NCBI RefSeq assembly: GCF_002220365.1
Contig: NZ_MTHB01000111.1
Coordinates: 42,618 to 106,617 of the forward strand
Source of the DNA: Caballeronia sordidicola
GTDB taxonomy: Bacteria; Pseudomonadota; Gammaproteobacteria; Burkholderiales; Burkholderiaceae
Reading direction: 5' to 3'
Length of the DNA: 64,000 nucleotides
Of the stretch, positions 36,468-45,537 are shown one piece after another. Every line of letters starts with the position of its first letter. Position 1 is the stretch's first letter. The notes under the pieces were generated by a model that ran no database searches, was not told where the DNA came from, and saw only the letters and a list, made by a program, of their open reading frames with translations. A program made the translations under genes and the position numbers.

Positions 36468-36716
36468 GCCCTCGATTCGAGAGAAACGTAAAAGCGTTTT
36501 TGAGTTATCGACCGACTTTTTTTAGTTGGCCTCGCGATCTTGGCCGCCTTTGAAGAACTGATTGTGATGCCTTCCATAGCTTGGCATAAAGGATATCCAG
36601 GGTACTTGTGGCCTCCTATGAGCAGAGTCTACGCAGCGTGCAAATTCGTTCCGTTGGCCTCGTTCCTTTGTGCCGTCATTGCTTGGGTTTTTGAACGCAA
36701 ACGTATCGGCTGGTAG
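36464..36716 (+). pseudogene. Immunity gene of orphan module 3, frameshifted in a T tract
   Basis: The ATG overlaps the module 3 stop (ATGA at 36464-36467), as in module 2. The frame begins MSPRFERNVKAFLSYRPT, but after a run of seven T (36517-36523) the plausible continuation is in another frame: LVGLAILAAFEELIVMPSIA, then a second hydrophobic helix (PLASFLCAVIAWVF) and the stop TAG at 36714. Removing one T joins the two into an 83-aa two-helix membrane protein like immunity 2. In the sequence as given it is broken. Confidence 0.6.
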
Positions 36717-36738
36717 CCAGAACTAGATTCAATTAACT

Positions 36739-38493
36739 ATGAAAATTCGAAAGAGGCTGGCGGCGCTGCCGCTCATTGCCCTGGTATCGCTCGCGTCAAA
36801 TGCGCAGCATGCGCCGACGCCAGCCGATGAAGCGGTAGCCGCGCGCGCCAACGCCGAGCAGAACCAGCAAATCCAGCAGCAACGCGACGCACAGCAGCGT
36901 GAAGCAGTCGTGCAGGCACCCGCAGTGCGTTCAACCCTCCCCACATTCGAGGGCTATCCACTACTGCCGGTCGAGACACCATGCTTCCGCATCAGCACGT
37001 TCGCGCTTGATATCCCGACGACTCTGCCCAATGCCGTGCGCGGCAAGGGAGGCTCGGCGCTATCACTGGACCCGTTCGCCTTTGCGAGTGAATGGCTTGA
37101 CCACTACAGGGGACAGTGCGTCGGCAAGACCGGCATTGACACGCTAACCAAAGGGCTGCAGCAGGCGATCCTGATCCGTGGATATGTCACGACGCGCGTC
37201 TTGTTGCCCGAGCAGGACCTGTCGAAAGGGATGCTCACATTCGCGCTCGTCCCCGGCGTCCTGCACCAGCTCCGCTTTGCCGATCCCAATACGCGCGGCA
37301 CCCTGAAATCCGCATTCCCCGCACGTGACGGCGACCTGCTCGATCTGCGCGATCTTGAGCAGGGCCTGGAGCAGTTGAAGCGGGTGGCGTCGCAGGACGT
37401 GGACATGAAAATCGAGCCGACCGACACGCCGGGTGAAAGTGACGTCGTGGTGAGCGTGAAGCGTTCGAAGCCGTGGAGCTTCGTCGTCTCCGTTGATAAC
37501 TCAGGCACGGACGCGACTGGCAAGTGGCAGGGCAACGTGAGCCTCGGCATCGACAATCCGCTTGGCCTGAACGACGTGTTGACGGTCGGCGCGAACCAGG
37601 ACCTGTCGTTCGGCAACAAGTCGCTCGGCTCGCACGGGTTCAACGGTTCGTACTCCGTGCCATGGGGGTATTGGACGACCACGTTGTCCGGCAACACCAA
37701 CACCTATTATCAGCAGATCGCGGGCGTGAACCAGACGTTCGTATCGAGCGGCAATGCGCAGACAGCCGCGCTAAGGCTCGCGCGTGTACTGAGCCGTAGC
37801 CAGAGCGATGTGTTCGGCGTGGAGTTCCAGCTCTCGAAGCGCTTTGGCGAAAGCTTCATCGACGATACGGACATACCGCAGCAGCGGCGCAACAACACGT
37901 TCATCGAAGCGGGGCTGACCGACCGGCATTACTTCGGCAAGTCGCAGTTCGACGGCACGCTTGCGTACCGCCAGGGGATTGGCGGACTCGGCGCGACAGA
38001 TGACCCAACACCCAGTGGTCCGACATACCGCTACCACATGGCCGTGCTGGACGCGAACCTGTCGGTGCCGTTCGCCGTCGCTAAACAGGGCTTGCGCTAC
38101 GTGACGACCGTTCACGCGCAGTTCACCAACGACACGCTGTTCTACCTGGACGACCTGACCATCGGCAGCCGCTACACAGTGCGGGGGTTCGACGGCGAGA
38201 CCATGCTGGCGGCGGAGAAAGGCTTCTACTGGCGCAATGAGCTGCAATGGCCCATCGGCCAGACGGGACAGGCACTGTACGCGGGGATCGACTACGGGCG
38301 CGTGTTCGGACCGAACACGGTGTTTCTGGCCGGGACGCAACTGGCGGGCGCGGTGATCGGCATTCGCGGTGGTCTGCCTTCACGCTTTGCCGGTCTCTCC
38401 TATGACCTGTTCGTCGGAACGCCGATCTACAAACCTGGCGGATTCCCAAGCGCACGCGTGACGCTCGGAGTGCAGGCCACGGCGCAATTCTGA
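36739..38493 (+). CDS. cdiB: CdiB/BcpB outer-membrane TpsB transporter
   Basis: This 584-aa Omp85-superfamily channel exports CdiA. It has a signal peptide (LPLIALVSLASNAQ, cleavage near 22), a Gln/Ala-rich linker helix (about 30-65), POTRA domains at about 70-230 (CFRISTFALDI; LIRGYVTTRVLLPEQDL) and a C-terminal beta barrel with the conserved VRGFDGE motif near 481 in the plug loop, ending in a terminal Phe as required for Bam-dependent insertion. It lies downstream of the toxin modules, the Burkholderia gene order A-I-(O)-B. The ATG has no strong ribosome site. Confidence 0.92.
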   Translation: MKIRKRLAALPLIALVSLASNAQHAPTPADEAVAARANAEQNQQIQQQRDAQQREAVVQAPAVRSTLPTFEGYPLLPVETPCFRISTFALDIPTTLPNAVRGKGGSALSLDPFAFASEWLDHYRGQCVGKTGIDTLTKGLQQAILIRGYVTTRVLLPEQDLSKGMLTFALVPGVLHQLRFADPNTRGTLKSAFPARDGDLLDLRDLEQGLEQLKRVASQDVDMKIEPTDTPGESDVVVSVKRSKPWSFVVSVDNSGTDATGKWQGNVSLGIDNPLGLNDVLTVGANQDLSFGNKSLGSHGFNGSYSVPWGYWTTTLSGNTNTYYQQIAGVNQTFVSSGNAQTAALRLARVLSRSQSDVFGVEFQLSKRFGESFIDDTDIPQQRRNNTFIEAGLTDRHYFGKSQFDGTLAYRQGIGGLGATDDPTPSGPTYRYHMAVLDANLSVPFAVAKQGLRYVTTVHAQFTNDTLFYLDDLTIGSRYTVRGFDGETMLAAEKGFYWRNELQWPIGQTGQALYAGIDYGRVFGPNTVFLAGTQLAGAVIGIRGGLPSRFAGLSYDLFVGTPIYKPGGFPSARVTLGVQATAQF

Positions 38494-38557
38494 TAATCGG
38501 CCGACACCGGCCCATACCACGCCCATTGAAAGGGCTTACACAAAAAGGAAGAGCAAG

Positions 38558-39505
38558 ATGGTTAACTTAAGGAATCCAAATCACCGTATCGTGCGTAAAG
38601 TCAAAGCAGCTGCAGCCTTGGCGCTTGTGGCCACGTTGACTGCTTGCAGCGGTGGCAACAATGACAGCCCGTCATCCACCTCGAACACAGCCGTGACGCC
38701 ATCTGGTTCACCGGACACTTCTGCGTCGGACGCACCGGCAACAAACACGAGCTTCTTCAATCGTATTTTTCTGGATGGCAGCGGTGCAGGCTACTATCAG
38801 TTCGGCGCGAACTATGCGAATGGGTTTTATCCAACGGCTACTGGACTGGTGCGCATCTACGTGACGGCAGACGCTAGCACGAACTTCAATGTGGACCCTA
38901 CCGCCATTCTTGGTTCCTATGCCCCGAATAGCGAAACGGGCTACCTCACAGCGGAAGGCTTGTTCATGTCCACCGGTCCCGAATCAAGCGGTCTCGGCGG
39001 TTCACGCATCTTCCAACAGCTATCGCAGGGCTATCAGTGGGGACCGAATGGCGTATCGGCGCCGCTTTACGATGTCACGCTGACGGCTGAGGATGTGACG
39101 GGTCAGCCGGTCAGTGGGGTGGTGGGGCTCGACGAGGCCGGTGGCAACGGCCTGACTGTCGTGCTCGGCAACGACACTACGCCAATGCCCGCCGGCGCAC
39201 AGACCTACCGCCAGACAGCGAACGTGCTGGTCTCCCATCTTGTCTTCAACACCGCGGGCAAGCTCAAGGTGTTCACTTCGTTGGAGCAGACCCAGGCGTA
39301 TTATGGTGGCACGATCCAGACCTTGAGCGGCTATCGCTATCTGGTCGTAAGTGCCAACAACGCATATGCCGAGTACAACGGCGCAGTCTATCCAGCCAAG
39401 TTGTACAGCGCCGGAGACGTAAATGATGCGATGCCCTCGGGCTATAACCGGATTGCGGCCGATTTCATCGTGCAACAACAGCAGAAGACAGGCTTGCCTC
39501 ATTGA
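38558..39505 (+). CDS. Hypothetical lipoprotein downstream of cdiB
   Basis: This 315-aa exported protein has a lipoprotein signal ending in ALVATLTACSGG (acceptor Cys near residue 30), a Ser/Thr/Pro-rich linker (about 32-65), and a beta-rich Tyr/Gly-rich domain with Asn-Thr repeats. I recognise no family. Burkholderia CDI loci often carry a lipoprotein gene (bcpO), but that one is small and lies between immunity and cdiB, so this is not a clear equivalent. It is 64 nt after cdiB with a GGAAGAG ribosome site, and is probably cotranscribed. Confidence 0.7.
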   Translation: MVNLRNPNHRIVRKVKAAAALALVATLTACSGGNNDSPSSTSNTAVTPSGSPDTSASDAPATNTSFFNRIFLDGSGAGYYQFGANYANGFYPTATGLVRIYVTADASTNFNVDPTAILGSYAPNSETGYLTAEGLFMSTGPESSGLGGSRIFQQLSQGYQWGPNGVSAPLYDVTLTAEDVTGQPVSGVVGLDEAGGNGLTVVLGNDTTPMPAGAQTYRQTANVLVSHLVFNTAGKLKVFTSLEQTQAYYGGTIQTLSGYRYLVVSANNAYAEYNGAVYPAKLYSAGDVNDAMPSGYNRIAADFIVQQQQKTGLPH

Positions 39506-39545
39506 GGCGGCCCCCTTGTGTAAAGTATCTACGACTGACCTCCCC

Positions 39546-39586
39546 ACCGTACGCGTGACAGTGGGGGTGCAGGCCAATCGTTAGTT
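39546..39586 (+). pseudogene. Echo of the cdiB C-terminus
   Basis: The sequence reads VRVTVGVQANR then TAG, against ARVTLGVQATAQF at the end of CdiB (38450-38493), with the DNA word GTGCAGGCCA in common. It suggests a second cdiB copy once stood here or that the lipoprotein gene was inserted within a duplicated cdiB end. It is very short. Confidence 0.35.
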
Positions 39587-39694
39587 ATGAGCGAGGCGTG
39601 GGGAATATGTGGATCGTTCCCCATGTCGCGTGCAGCGCAGCATCGACAAGACATCTGTCTGGAATCTAAACAAGTCCCTTGTCTTGTCAGCAAC

Positions 39695-39746
39695 CGTTAA
39701 CGGTGGTCGTTAACGGTGGTCGTTAACCGTGGTCGTTAATGGTCGT
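39695..39746. repeat. 13-bp tandem repeat, four units
   Basis: Units cgttaacggtggt (39695-39707 and 39708-39720, identical), cgttaaccgtggt and cgttaatggtcgt follow without spacers. The array contains GTTAAC palindromes. It lies at the right edge of the CDI locus. Confidence 0.85.
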
Positions 39747-39871
39747 CGTTAGCTTGAATCTCAAACGAAACACACGTCGGTTACGAGGACAGTGCTTCTG
39801 CAGGAAACTAAGGTTTCCCCCCGCAGCGTGTGGTGTGATTTGTCCACAGTTTCTGTGGATATCTTCGTGGG

Positions 39872-42238
39872 CTAAAACAACGCGTGCTGACCAGAAACCA
39901 GCGTCTGGAAGTCGCTTTGCAGAAGAGGCAATATGGCGTCGGCAATCGGCTGCAACTGGCGAGTCAGGTAGTGATCATAGTCAATGGAAGCCTGCAAGGT
40001 TTCAAGGGGTTCGGGTCCCGCGCTGGTCATCACATAGCTGATCCAGCCGCTACGTTGATACTGCAACGGCCTGCCACGTTTGCGATTGAACTCGTCCGCC
40101 ATGCGAGCCGCGCGGACATGCGGCGGCACGTTCCGCTCATACGCATCCAGCGGCCGGCGCAGGCGCTTTCTATACACGAGCAGCTCGTCGAATTCGCCGC
40201 TCAGCGTGCGCCGAACGTAGTCGCGTACATAGTCCTGATACGGCTCGCCCTTGAAGATCCGCAAATAGAGTTCTCGCTGGAACCGCTGCGCGAGTGGCGT
40301 CCAGTCGCTGCGAACGGTTTCAAGTCCCTTGTAGACCACCTCTTCGCTACCGTCAGGCAGCAGGCTAAGACCCGCGTAGCGCTTTTTGCTGCCTTCTTCC
40401 GCGCCGCGAATCGTAGGCATGAAAAACCGCCGATAGTGTCGTTCGAACTGCAACTCCAGCGCGCTTTCCAGACCGAAGCGCTCTCGCACATGATCCTGCC
40501 ACCACGCATTCACGTGATCAACGAGTGTTCCGCCAATACGCGCCGCCTCTTCCTCGCTGCGAGCGTGTTTCAGCCAGACGAACGTTGAATCCGTATCGCC
40601 ATAAATCACTTCGTATCCTTCGGCTTCAATCAATTCACGCGTCTTGCGCATGATTTCATGACCGCGCATGGTGATCGACGACGCAAGGCGCGGGTCGAAG
40701 AAGCGGCATCCCGTGGAACCCAGTACGCCGTAGAACGCGTTCATGATGATCTTCAACGCTTGCGAGAGCGGCTTGTTGTGCTCGCGCTTGGCTTCCTCGC
40801 GTCCTTTCCAGACCTGATCGACGATGGCCGGCAAACTATGACGCGTGCGTGAGAAACGCGCGCCAAGAAAACCAGGCACGGAGTGCTGATCGTCGGGATG
40901 GCGCAGACCGTCGACCAATCCGACAGGGTCGATAAGGAAGGTGCGAATGATCGACGGGTATAGGCTTTTATAGTCGAGAACGAGAACGGAATCGTACAGA
41001 CCGGGGCGCGAATTCATCACGAATCCGCCAGGGCTGGCCGCACCGGCAACGTCGCCGAGGTTGGGCGCGACGAACCCTTGCCGATGCATTCGTGGCATGT
41101 ACAAGTGCGTAAAAGCAGCCACGGATCCGCCGCTGCGATCAGCGGGCAGCCCCGTGACCGTCGCGCGCTCGAGCAGGAAGGATAGCAGTTCAGTCTTCGC
41201 AAAGACCCGCGTGACGAGCTCGCAGTCCTTCAGGTTGTAGCGTGCAAGAGCGGGCTTGTCTTCATCGAAACGACGCTGGATTTCGTCCATCCGCTGATAC
41301 GGGTTGTCGATGGCCTTGCCTTCTCCCAGCACGCTTTGCGCGACATACTCGAGGCTGAACGAAGGGAAGCTCCATGTTGCCGACCTAAGCGCTTCAATAC
41401 CATCGATCAGCAATCGTCCCGCCGCGCCTGCGAAGAAATGGTTTTGAGTGAGGCTGTGCTGCCGCCATTCCATCACGCTCCCGCCGCGACCCAGCCGCAG
41501 CGGAATCTGGTAAAGCTGCGAGTGTTCCTGCAATACCCGCAGATCAAACTGAACCAAGTTCCAGCCGATGATCGCATCGGGGTCATGCTTCTCAAGCCAC
41601 TCGTTGAGTTTTTCCAGCAGGAGAGGGCGGCTTGCGCAGTATTCAAGCTTGAAGTCGATGTCGCTACTGTCCCCGTTTGGCGGTCCCAGCATATAAACCT
41701 GGCGTTCACCGCAGCCTTCGAGCGCGATGGAATACAGCTCTGTTTTGGCGCTGGTTTCAATATCGAGCGACACCAGTTTCAAGTTCGGCCGATAACCCGG
41801 CGCGGGCCTCAACTCGCTGTTCAGAAGCGGCCCGTCGTCATGAAACTCACCGGTGAACACGACAGGCGCCGTGATAAAGCGCTCCATCATGTAGCGGTCC
41901 GGCGGAAAGACATCGGCTTCGTACACATCGACGCCGGCTTGTTTCAAGCGCCTCTCCAGCCCCGTCAATTGCCGATACTGCTTGCTATACAGGCCCAACA
42001 CCGGCCGATGGTTGAAGTCAACAAGATCCAGCGGGCGGAGTTCGACGTGTTTCTCGCGCTGCAAGACAGCTCCGGCACGTTCGCGTTGTTCGGCCGGAAT
42101 GAACGCCACCGAATCCTGCTGGCGCAAGCGGAGGTGGCGGGGACCGTCGTCCGTCGCCAGCCAGAATTCGACCTCGGTCCCATCGGCGGTGTCCCGCCAA
42201 TGACGCGTCAGAATAAAACCTTGTTGATGCTCGGCCAG
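39872..42238 (-). CDS. polB: DNA polymerase II (family B, damage-inducible)
   Basis: This 788-aa family B polymerase is close in length and sequence order to E. coli PolB (783 aa). It has the N-terminal [11 protein letters not shown], exonuclease motif [11 protein letters not shown], polymerase motif [14 protein letters not shown], motif [14 protein letters not shown] and motif [11 protein letters not shown]. It acts in replication restart and lesion bypass. An ATG-initiated or TTG-initiated frame would lose the conserved N-terminus; the homology begins at CTG 42236-42238 ([13 protein letters not shown]) with AAGGTGGG just upstream, so I infer initiation at this CTG or a mutated ATG. A stop lies about ten codons further up. 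Confidence 0.93.
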   Translation of the reverse strand: MAEHQQGFILTRHWRDTADGTEVEFWLATDDGPRHLRLRQQDSVAFIPAEQRERAGAVLQREKHVELRPLDLVDFNHRPVLGLYSKQYRQLTGLERRLKQAGVDVYEADVFPPDRYMMERFITAPVVFTGEFHDDGPLLNSELRPAPGYRPNLKLVSLDIETSAKTELYSIALEGCGERQVYMLGPPNGDSSDIDFKLEYCASRPLLLEKLNEWLEKHDPDAIIGWNLVQFDLRVLQEHSQLYQIPLRLGRGGSVMEWRQHSLTQNHFFAGAAGRLLIDGIEALRSATWSFPSFSLEYVAQSVLGEGKAIDNPYQRMDEIQRRFDEDKPALARYNLKDCELVTRVFAKTELLSFLLERATVTGLPADRSGGSVAAFTHLYMPRMHRQGFVAPNLGDVAGAASPGGFVMNSRPGLYDSVLVLDYKSLYPSIIRTFLIDPVGLVDGLRHPDDQHSVPGFLGARFSRTRHSLPAIVDQVWKGREEAKREHNKPLSQALKIIMNAFYGVLGSTGCRFFDPRLASSITMRGHEIMRKTRELIEAEGYEVIYGDTDSTFVWLKHARSEEEAARIGGTLVDHVNAWWQDHVRERFGLESALELQFERHYRRFFMPTIRGAEEGSKKRYAGLSLLPDGSEEVVYKGLETVRSDWTPLAQRFQRELYLRIFKGEPYQDYVRDYVRRTLSGEFDELLVYRKRLRRPLDAYERNVPPHVRAARMADEFNRKRGRPLQYQRSGWISYVMTSAGPEPLETLQASIDYDHYLTRQLQPIADAILPLLQSDFQTLVSGQHALF

Positions 42239-42464
42239 ATGCCCACCTTGGAAAACGTGCCCTTTCCATGGATTTTAGTGGGTATGCGGGTTCCGCGTTA
42301 GGTTGGCCATTTTTTTGATGCGGCTGTCCGGACTCGCGAGTGATGCTGAATGCACCACGGCACATCAGTCGTAAGCGACCAGGCGTTCGAATCGTCCACC
42401 CAAGCTTCTCGTTCTTCAGTCGCTTCCATCTTCATGGAGAAAGAGAGGTGCCGGTCCCGTCCTC

Positions 42465-43826
42465 TCAGGCCGCCACCGCCCCAGCTTTCTGCGCAGCGTA
42501 CCGATTAACCGGCCGCGGACCAAGATTCGCGCGCAGCGTCGCGCCTTCATACTCCGTTCGAAACAGTCCGCGGCGGCGCAACTCCGGCAACACCAGTTCG
42601 ATGAAATCAGTCAGGCTGCCTGGCAGAACCGCGGGCATGATGTTGTAGCCGTCGGCGCCATATTGGACGAAACGCTCTTCCAGTTGATCCGCAATCTGCT
42701 CGGGCGTTCCGACCACTTGCCAATGTCCACGTGCGCCCGCCACGCGCAAATAAAGCTGGCGAATCGTCAGGTTTTCGCGGCGTGCCAATTCAAGCGTGAG
42801 CAGCTGACGGCTCTTGCTCGCGTTCGTTTCCGGCAGCTCGGGGATCGGGCCATCGAGCGGGTAAGCCGACAAATCGAAACCGCCGGTCAGGCCCGATACC
42901 AACGCAAGGCCCACCGCCGGATCGATCAGCGATTGCAGATGCTCGAACTTCTCGCGCGCCTCGCTTTCGGTGCGCCCGACAATGGGCATCACGCCGGGCA
43001 TGATCTTCAGGTCATCGGGATGACGGCCATATTGGTCGAGGCGGCCTTTGACATCGGCATAAAAATCGATCGCGTCCCGATGGGTTTGTTGCGCCGTGAA
43101 GATAACCTCGGCGGTACGGGCGGCCAGCGCCCGGCCAGCTTCCGATGAACCCGCCTGCACGACCACGGGCTGGCCTTGCGGCGAGCGCGCTACGTTCAAC
43201 GGCCCCTTGACCTGAAAAAAGCGTCCCTTGTGATCGAGGACATGGCGCTTGGCGGGATTGAAGAAGCGGCCTTGCTCTTTATCGCGCAAGAATGCATCGT
43301 CCTCCCAACTATCCCAAAGCCGGTCGACGACTTCCGCAAACTCGGTCGCCCGCTCATAGCGTTCTCCATGATCGAAATGCTTGTCGCGATTGAAGTTCTT
43401 CGCTTCATGCTCGTTCGACGAAGTAACGAGGTTCCATCCCGCGCGGCCGCCGCTGATATGGTCGAGCGACGCAAACTTGCGCGCGATGTGGTAAGGCTCA
43501 TTGAAACTGGTCGACGCCGTGCCGACCAGGCCGATGTTCTCTGTCACGGCAGCGAGTGCGGACAGCAGCGTGATCGGCTCGAACTGCGCGATGTAGCTGT
43601 GCGCGGTGCGGCTCAGGAAGTCCAGGTTATCGCCTCGGGTGCCCACGCCATCGGCGAGAAACAGAAGATCGAATTTCGCTGCTTGCGCGGCTTGGGCGAG
43701 CTGCACGTAGTGCTTGAAATTGATGCCAGCGTCCGCCTGCGCATCTGGATGCCGCCAGGCGGCAATGTGATGTCCTGCGGGATACAGAAAGGCGCCTAGG
43801 CGCAGTTGTCCGGTTCGCTTGGCCAT
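42465..43826 (-). CDS. NtaA/SnaA/DszA-family FMN-dependent monooxygenase (1)
   Basis: This 453-aa luciferase-like monooxygenase uses FMNH2 from a separate reductase. Family marks are LFLADG after the first strand, the long HISGGRAGWNLVTSSNEHEAKNF loop (in two conserved parts), RYERATEFAEVVDRLWDSWE, and QAGSSEAGRALAARTAE for the FMN phosphate. Members oxidise aminopolycarboxylates, sulfones, or alkyl-sulfur compounds. It is about 35-40% similar by eye to its two paralogues in the window. It is on the same strand as and 72 nt after paralogue 2, and opposite the SfnB-like gene, so desulfurisation of organosulfur compounds is the favoured role. Confidence 0.85.
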   Translation of the reverse strand: MAKRTGQLRLGAFLYPAGHHIAAWRHPDAQADAGINFKHYVQLAQAAQAAKFDLLFLADGVGTRGDNLDFLSRTAHSYIAQFEPITLLSALAAVTENIGLVGTASTSFNEPYHIARKFASLDHISGGRAGWNLVTSSNEHEAKNFNRDKHFDHGERYERATEFAEVVDRLWDSWEDDAFLRDKEQGRFFNPAKRHVLDHKGRFFQVKGPLNVARSPQGQPVVVQAGSSEAGRALAARTAEVIFTAQQTHRDAIDFYADVKGRLDQYGRHPDDLKIMPGVMPIVGRTESEAREKFEHLQSLIDPAVGLALVSGLTGGFDLSAYPLDGPIPELPETNASKSRQLLTLELARRENLTIRQLYLRVAGARGHWQVVGTPEQIADQLEERFVQYGADGYNIMPAVLPGSLTDFIELVLPELRRRGLFRTEYEGATLRANLGPRPVNRYAAQKAGAVAA

Positions 43827-43898
43827 GGTGTTTGGGATCTAGATGCTTCGTGAAAGGGGACAGCGTCATGCATGAGTCCGCTCGGTGCGAGTTCACGC

Positions 43899-45278
43899 TC
43901 AGGCGCTCTTGCGCCATAAGCTCTGGTTCTCAGGACGCGCCAGACCGAGATGCTCGCGCAGCGTCGTGCCTTCGTAGCCGGTGCGAAAGATGCCGCGCTG
44001 GCGAAGGATTGGGACGACGCCATCGACGAAGTCCTGCAATCCACCCGGCAATGTATCGGGCATGAGGTTGAAGCCATCGGCGGCCCCGGCCCTGAACCAG
44101 CGTTCGATGTCATCGGCTATCTGCTCGGGCGTACCCACGATGACGCGATGACCCCCGCCTCCGGCAAGCGCCCTGATGAGTTGACGCACGGTGTAGCCGT
44201 GCTGCCGGGCTTGTGCCAGCGTGGCGTGAAAGAACGTATGGTTGCCGTTGCCCTGGCCGGGTAAGGTCAAGTTGTCCGGCAGTTGCTCATCCAGCTTGAG
44301 ACGATCCGGTGTTACGCCGAGGGTGCCGGCCAGGCGGGTGACGCTATAGCTCCACGGAATCAGGTCCACCAGTTCATCGCGCCGACGCAAGGCTTCGGCC
44401 TCCGTTGCGCCGATGATCGTGGTCAGTCCCGCCAGCACCTTCACGGCGTTGGGACCGCGTCCAAAGGCTGCTGCGCGCGCCTTCAGATCGCGTCCATAGG
44501 CTAGCGATTCGTCAAAGGATTGCGAGGCCGAGAACACCGCCTCGGCATGGCGCGCGGCAAGCTCGCGGCCATCGCCCGACGCGCCGGCTTGCACCAGCAC
44601 CGGATGGCCTTGCGGCGAACGCGGCACATTCAACGGACCTTGCACCGAGAAATGCGTGCCTCGATGCGAGACCGGATGAACCTTGGCTGTATCGACGAAT
44701 AGTCCGCTCGTTTTATCGCCGATAATCGCGCCGTCTTCCCAACTGTCCCAGAGCGCCTTGACGACGCTGGTGAATTCCGCGGCGCGTGCGTAGCGCTCGG
44801 CGTGATCGGGCACCGCATCGCGCCCGAAATTGCGCGCTGAGCCCAGGTCCGCAGTGGTCACGACATTCCAGCCAGCCCGCCCGCCGCTGACGTGATCGAG
44901 CGTGGCGAAACGGCGCGCGATGTTGTACGGCTCGTTGTAACTCGTGGACGCAGTGCCGATCACGCCGATATGCGAGGTGGCCGCTGCGATGCTCGCAAGG
45001 AGGATGGTCGGCTCGAGCGCAGTGATCGGGCGAAAATCGATCTGGTCGGCGATAGAGGCGTTATCGGCGAGAAACACGGCGTCGAAGCCGGCCGCCTCCG
45101 CGATCTGCGCGACCCGCACGTAATGACGAACGTCGATGAACGCTCGAGGATCCGCATCGGCCAGACGCCAGGCAGATGGAACGAAACCCGAATGCAGGAT
45201 ATTGACGTTGAGGTGAAGTTGTCGGGGCGGGGTGTTCGTGAGTTGGGTCATCTTGCTCAAATGCTTGGTGGCTGACAT
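43899..45278 (-). CDS. NtaA/SnaA/DszA-family FMN-dependent monooxygenase (2)
   Basis: This 459-aa paralogue of the gene at 42465 has VFLADNASI, GTASTSYNEPYNIARRFATL, DHVSGGRAGWNVVTTADLGS, a WDSWEDGAIIGD segment and QAGASGDGRELAARHAE. An alternative ATG at 45251 (MTQLTNTPPRQLHLN) is nearer the conserved start and has GAG a few bases upstream, so the first nine residues are uncertain. It is divergent from the SfnB-like gene across 259 nt, which probably contains a shared control region. Confidence 0.85.
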   Translation of the reverse strand: MSATKHLSKMTQLTNTPPRQLHLNVNILHSGFVPSAWRLADADPRAFIDVRHYVRVAQIAEAAGFDAVFLADNASIADQIDFRPITALEPTILLASIAAATSHIGVIGTASTSYNEPYNIARRFATLDHVSGGRAGWNVVTTADLGSARNFGRDAVPDHAERYARAAEFTSVVKALWDSWEDGAIIGDKTSGLFVDTAKVHPVSHRGTHFSVQGPLNVPRSPQGHPVLVQAGASGDGRELAARHAEAVFSASQSFDESLAYGRDLKARAAAFGRGPNAVKVLAGLTTIIGATEAEALRRRDELVDLIPWSYSVTRLAGTLGVTPDRLKLDEQLPDNLTLPGQGNGNHTFFHATLAQARQHGYTVRQLIRALAGGGGHRVIVGTPEQIADDIERWFRAGAADGFNLMPDTLPGGLQDFVDGVVPILRQRGIFRTGYEGTTLREHLGLARPENQSLWRKSA

Positions 45279-45537
45279 TAGCCGACTTTGGCCGACTTTC
45301 GATTCTTAATCGGACAGCCGAGCAAAGCGACGAATAAATCCGCCGATCGATATACGCCAGAGCACTAAGGCGCTAAACCACTCAACCGCATTCGCCTTGC
45401 GGTATGGAGAGCAAGGCTTCAGTGGAATCGCGGGAAACCCGGCATGCGCATATGGTTAGCACCTATCGTTCGTTGCCGGCGGCTTGGCGCGGCACTTATC
45501 CTCATCGTTCGCATCTGTTCAAATTGTGGAGAAGTGA

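Larger units (their letters stand above)
39506..39871. other. Region between the CDI locus and polB
   Basis: This 366-nt stretch has no gene. It contains a short echo of the cdiB 3' end at 39546-39586 and a 13-bp tandem repeat at 39695-39746. A CCCCAC/GTGGGG stem overlaps the echo. Confidence 0.55.

Noticed and set aside
39695..39746. Possible CRISPR array
   Set aside because: Units are contiguous 13-mers without spacers and no cas gene is present.
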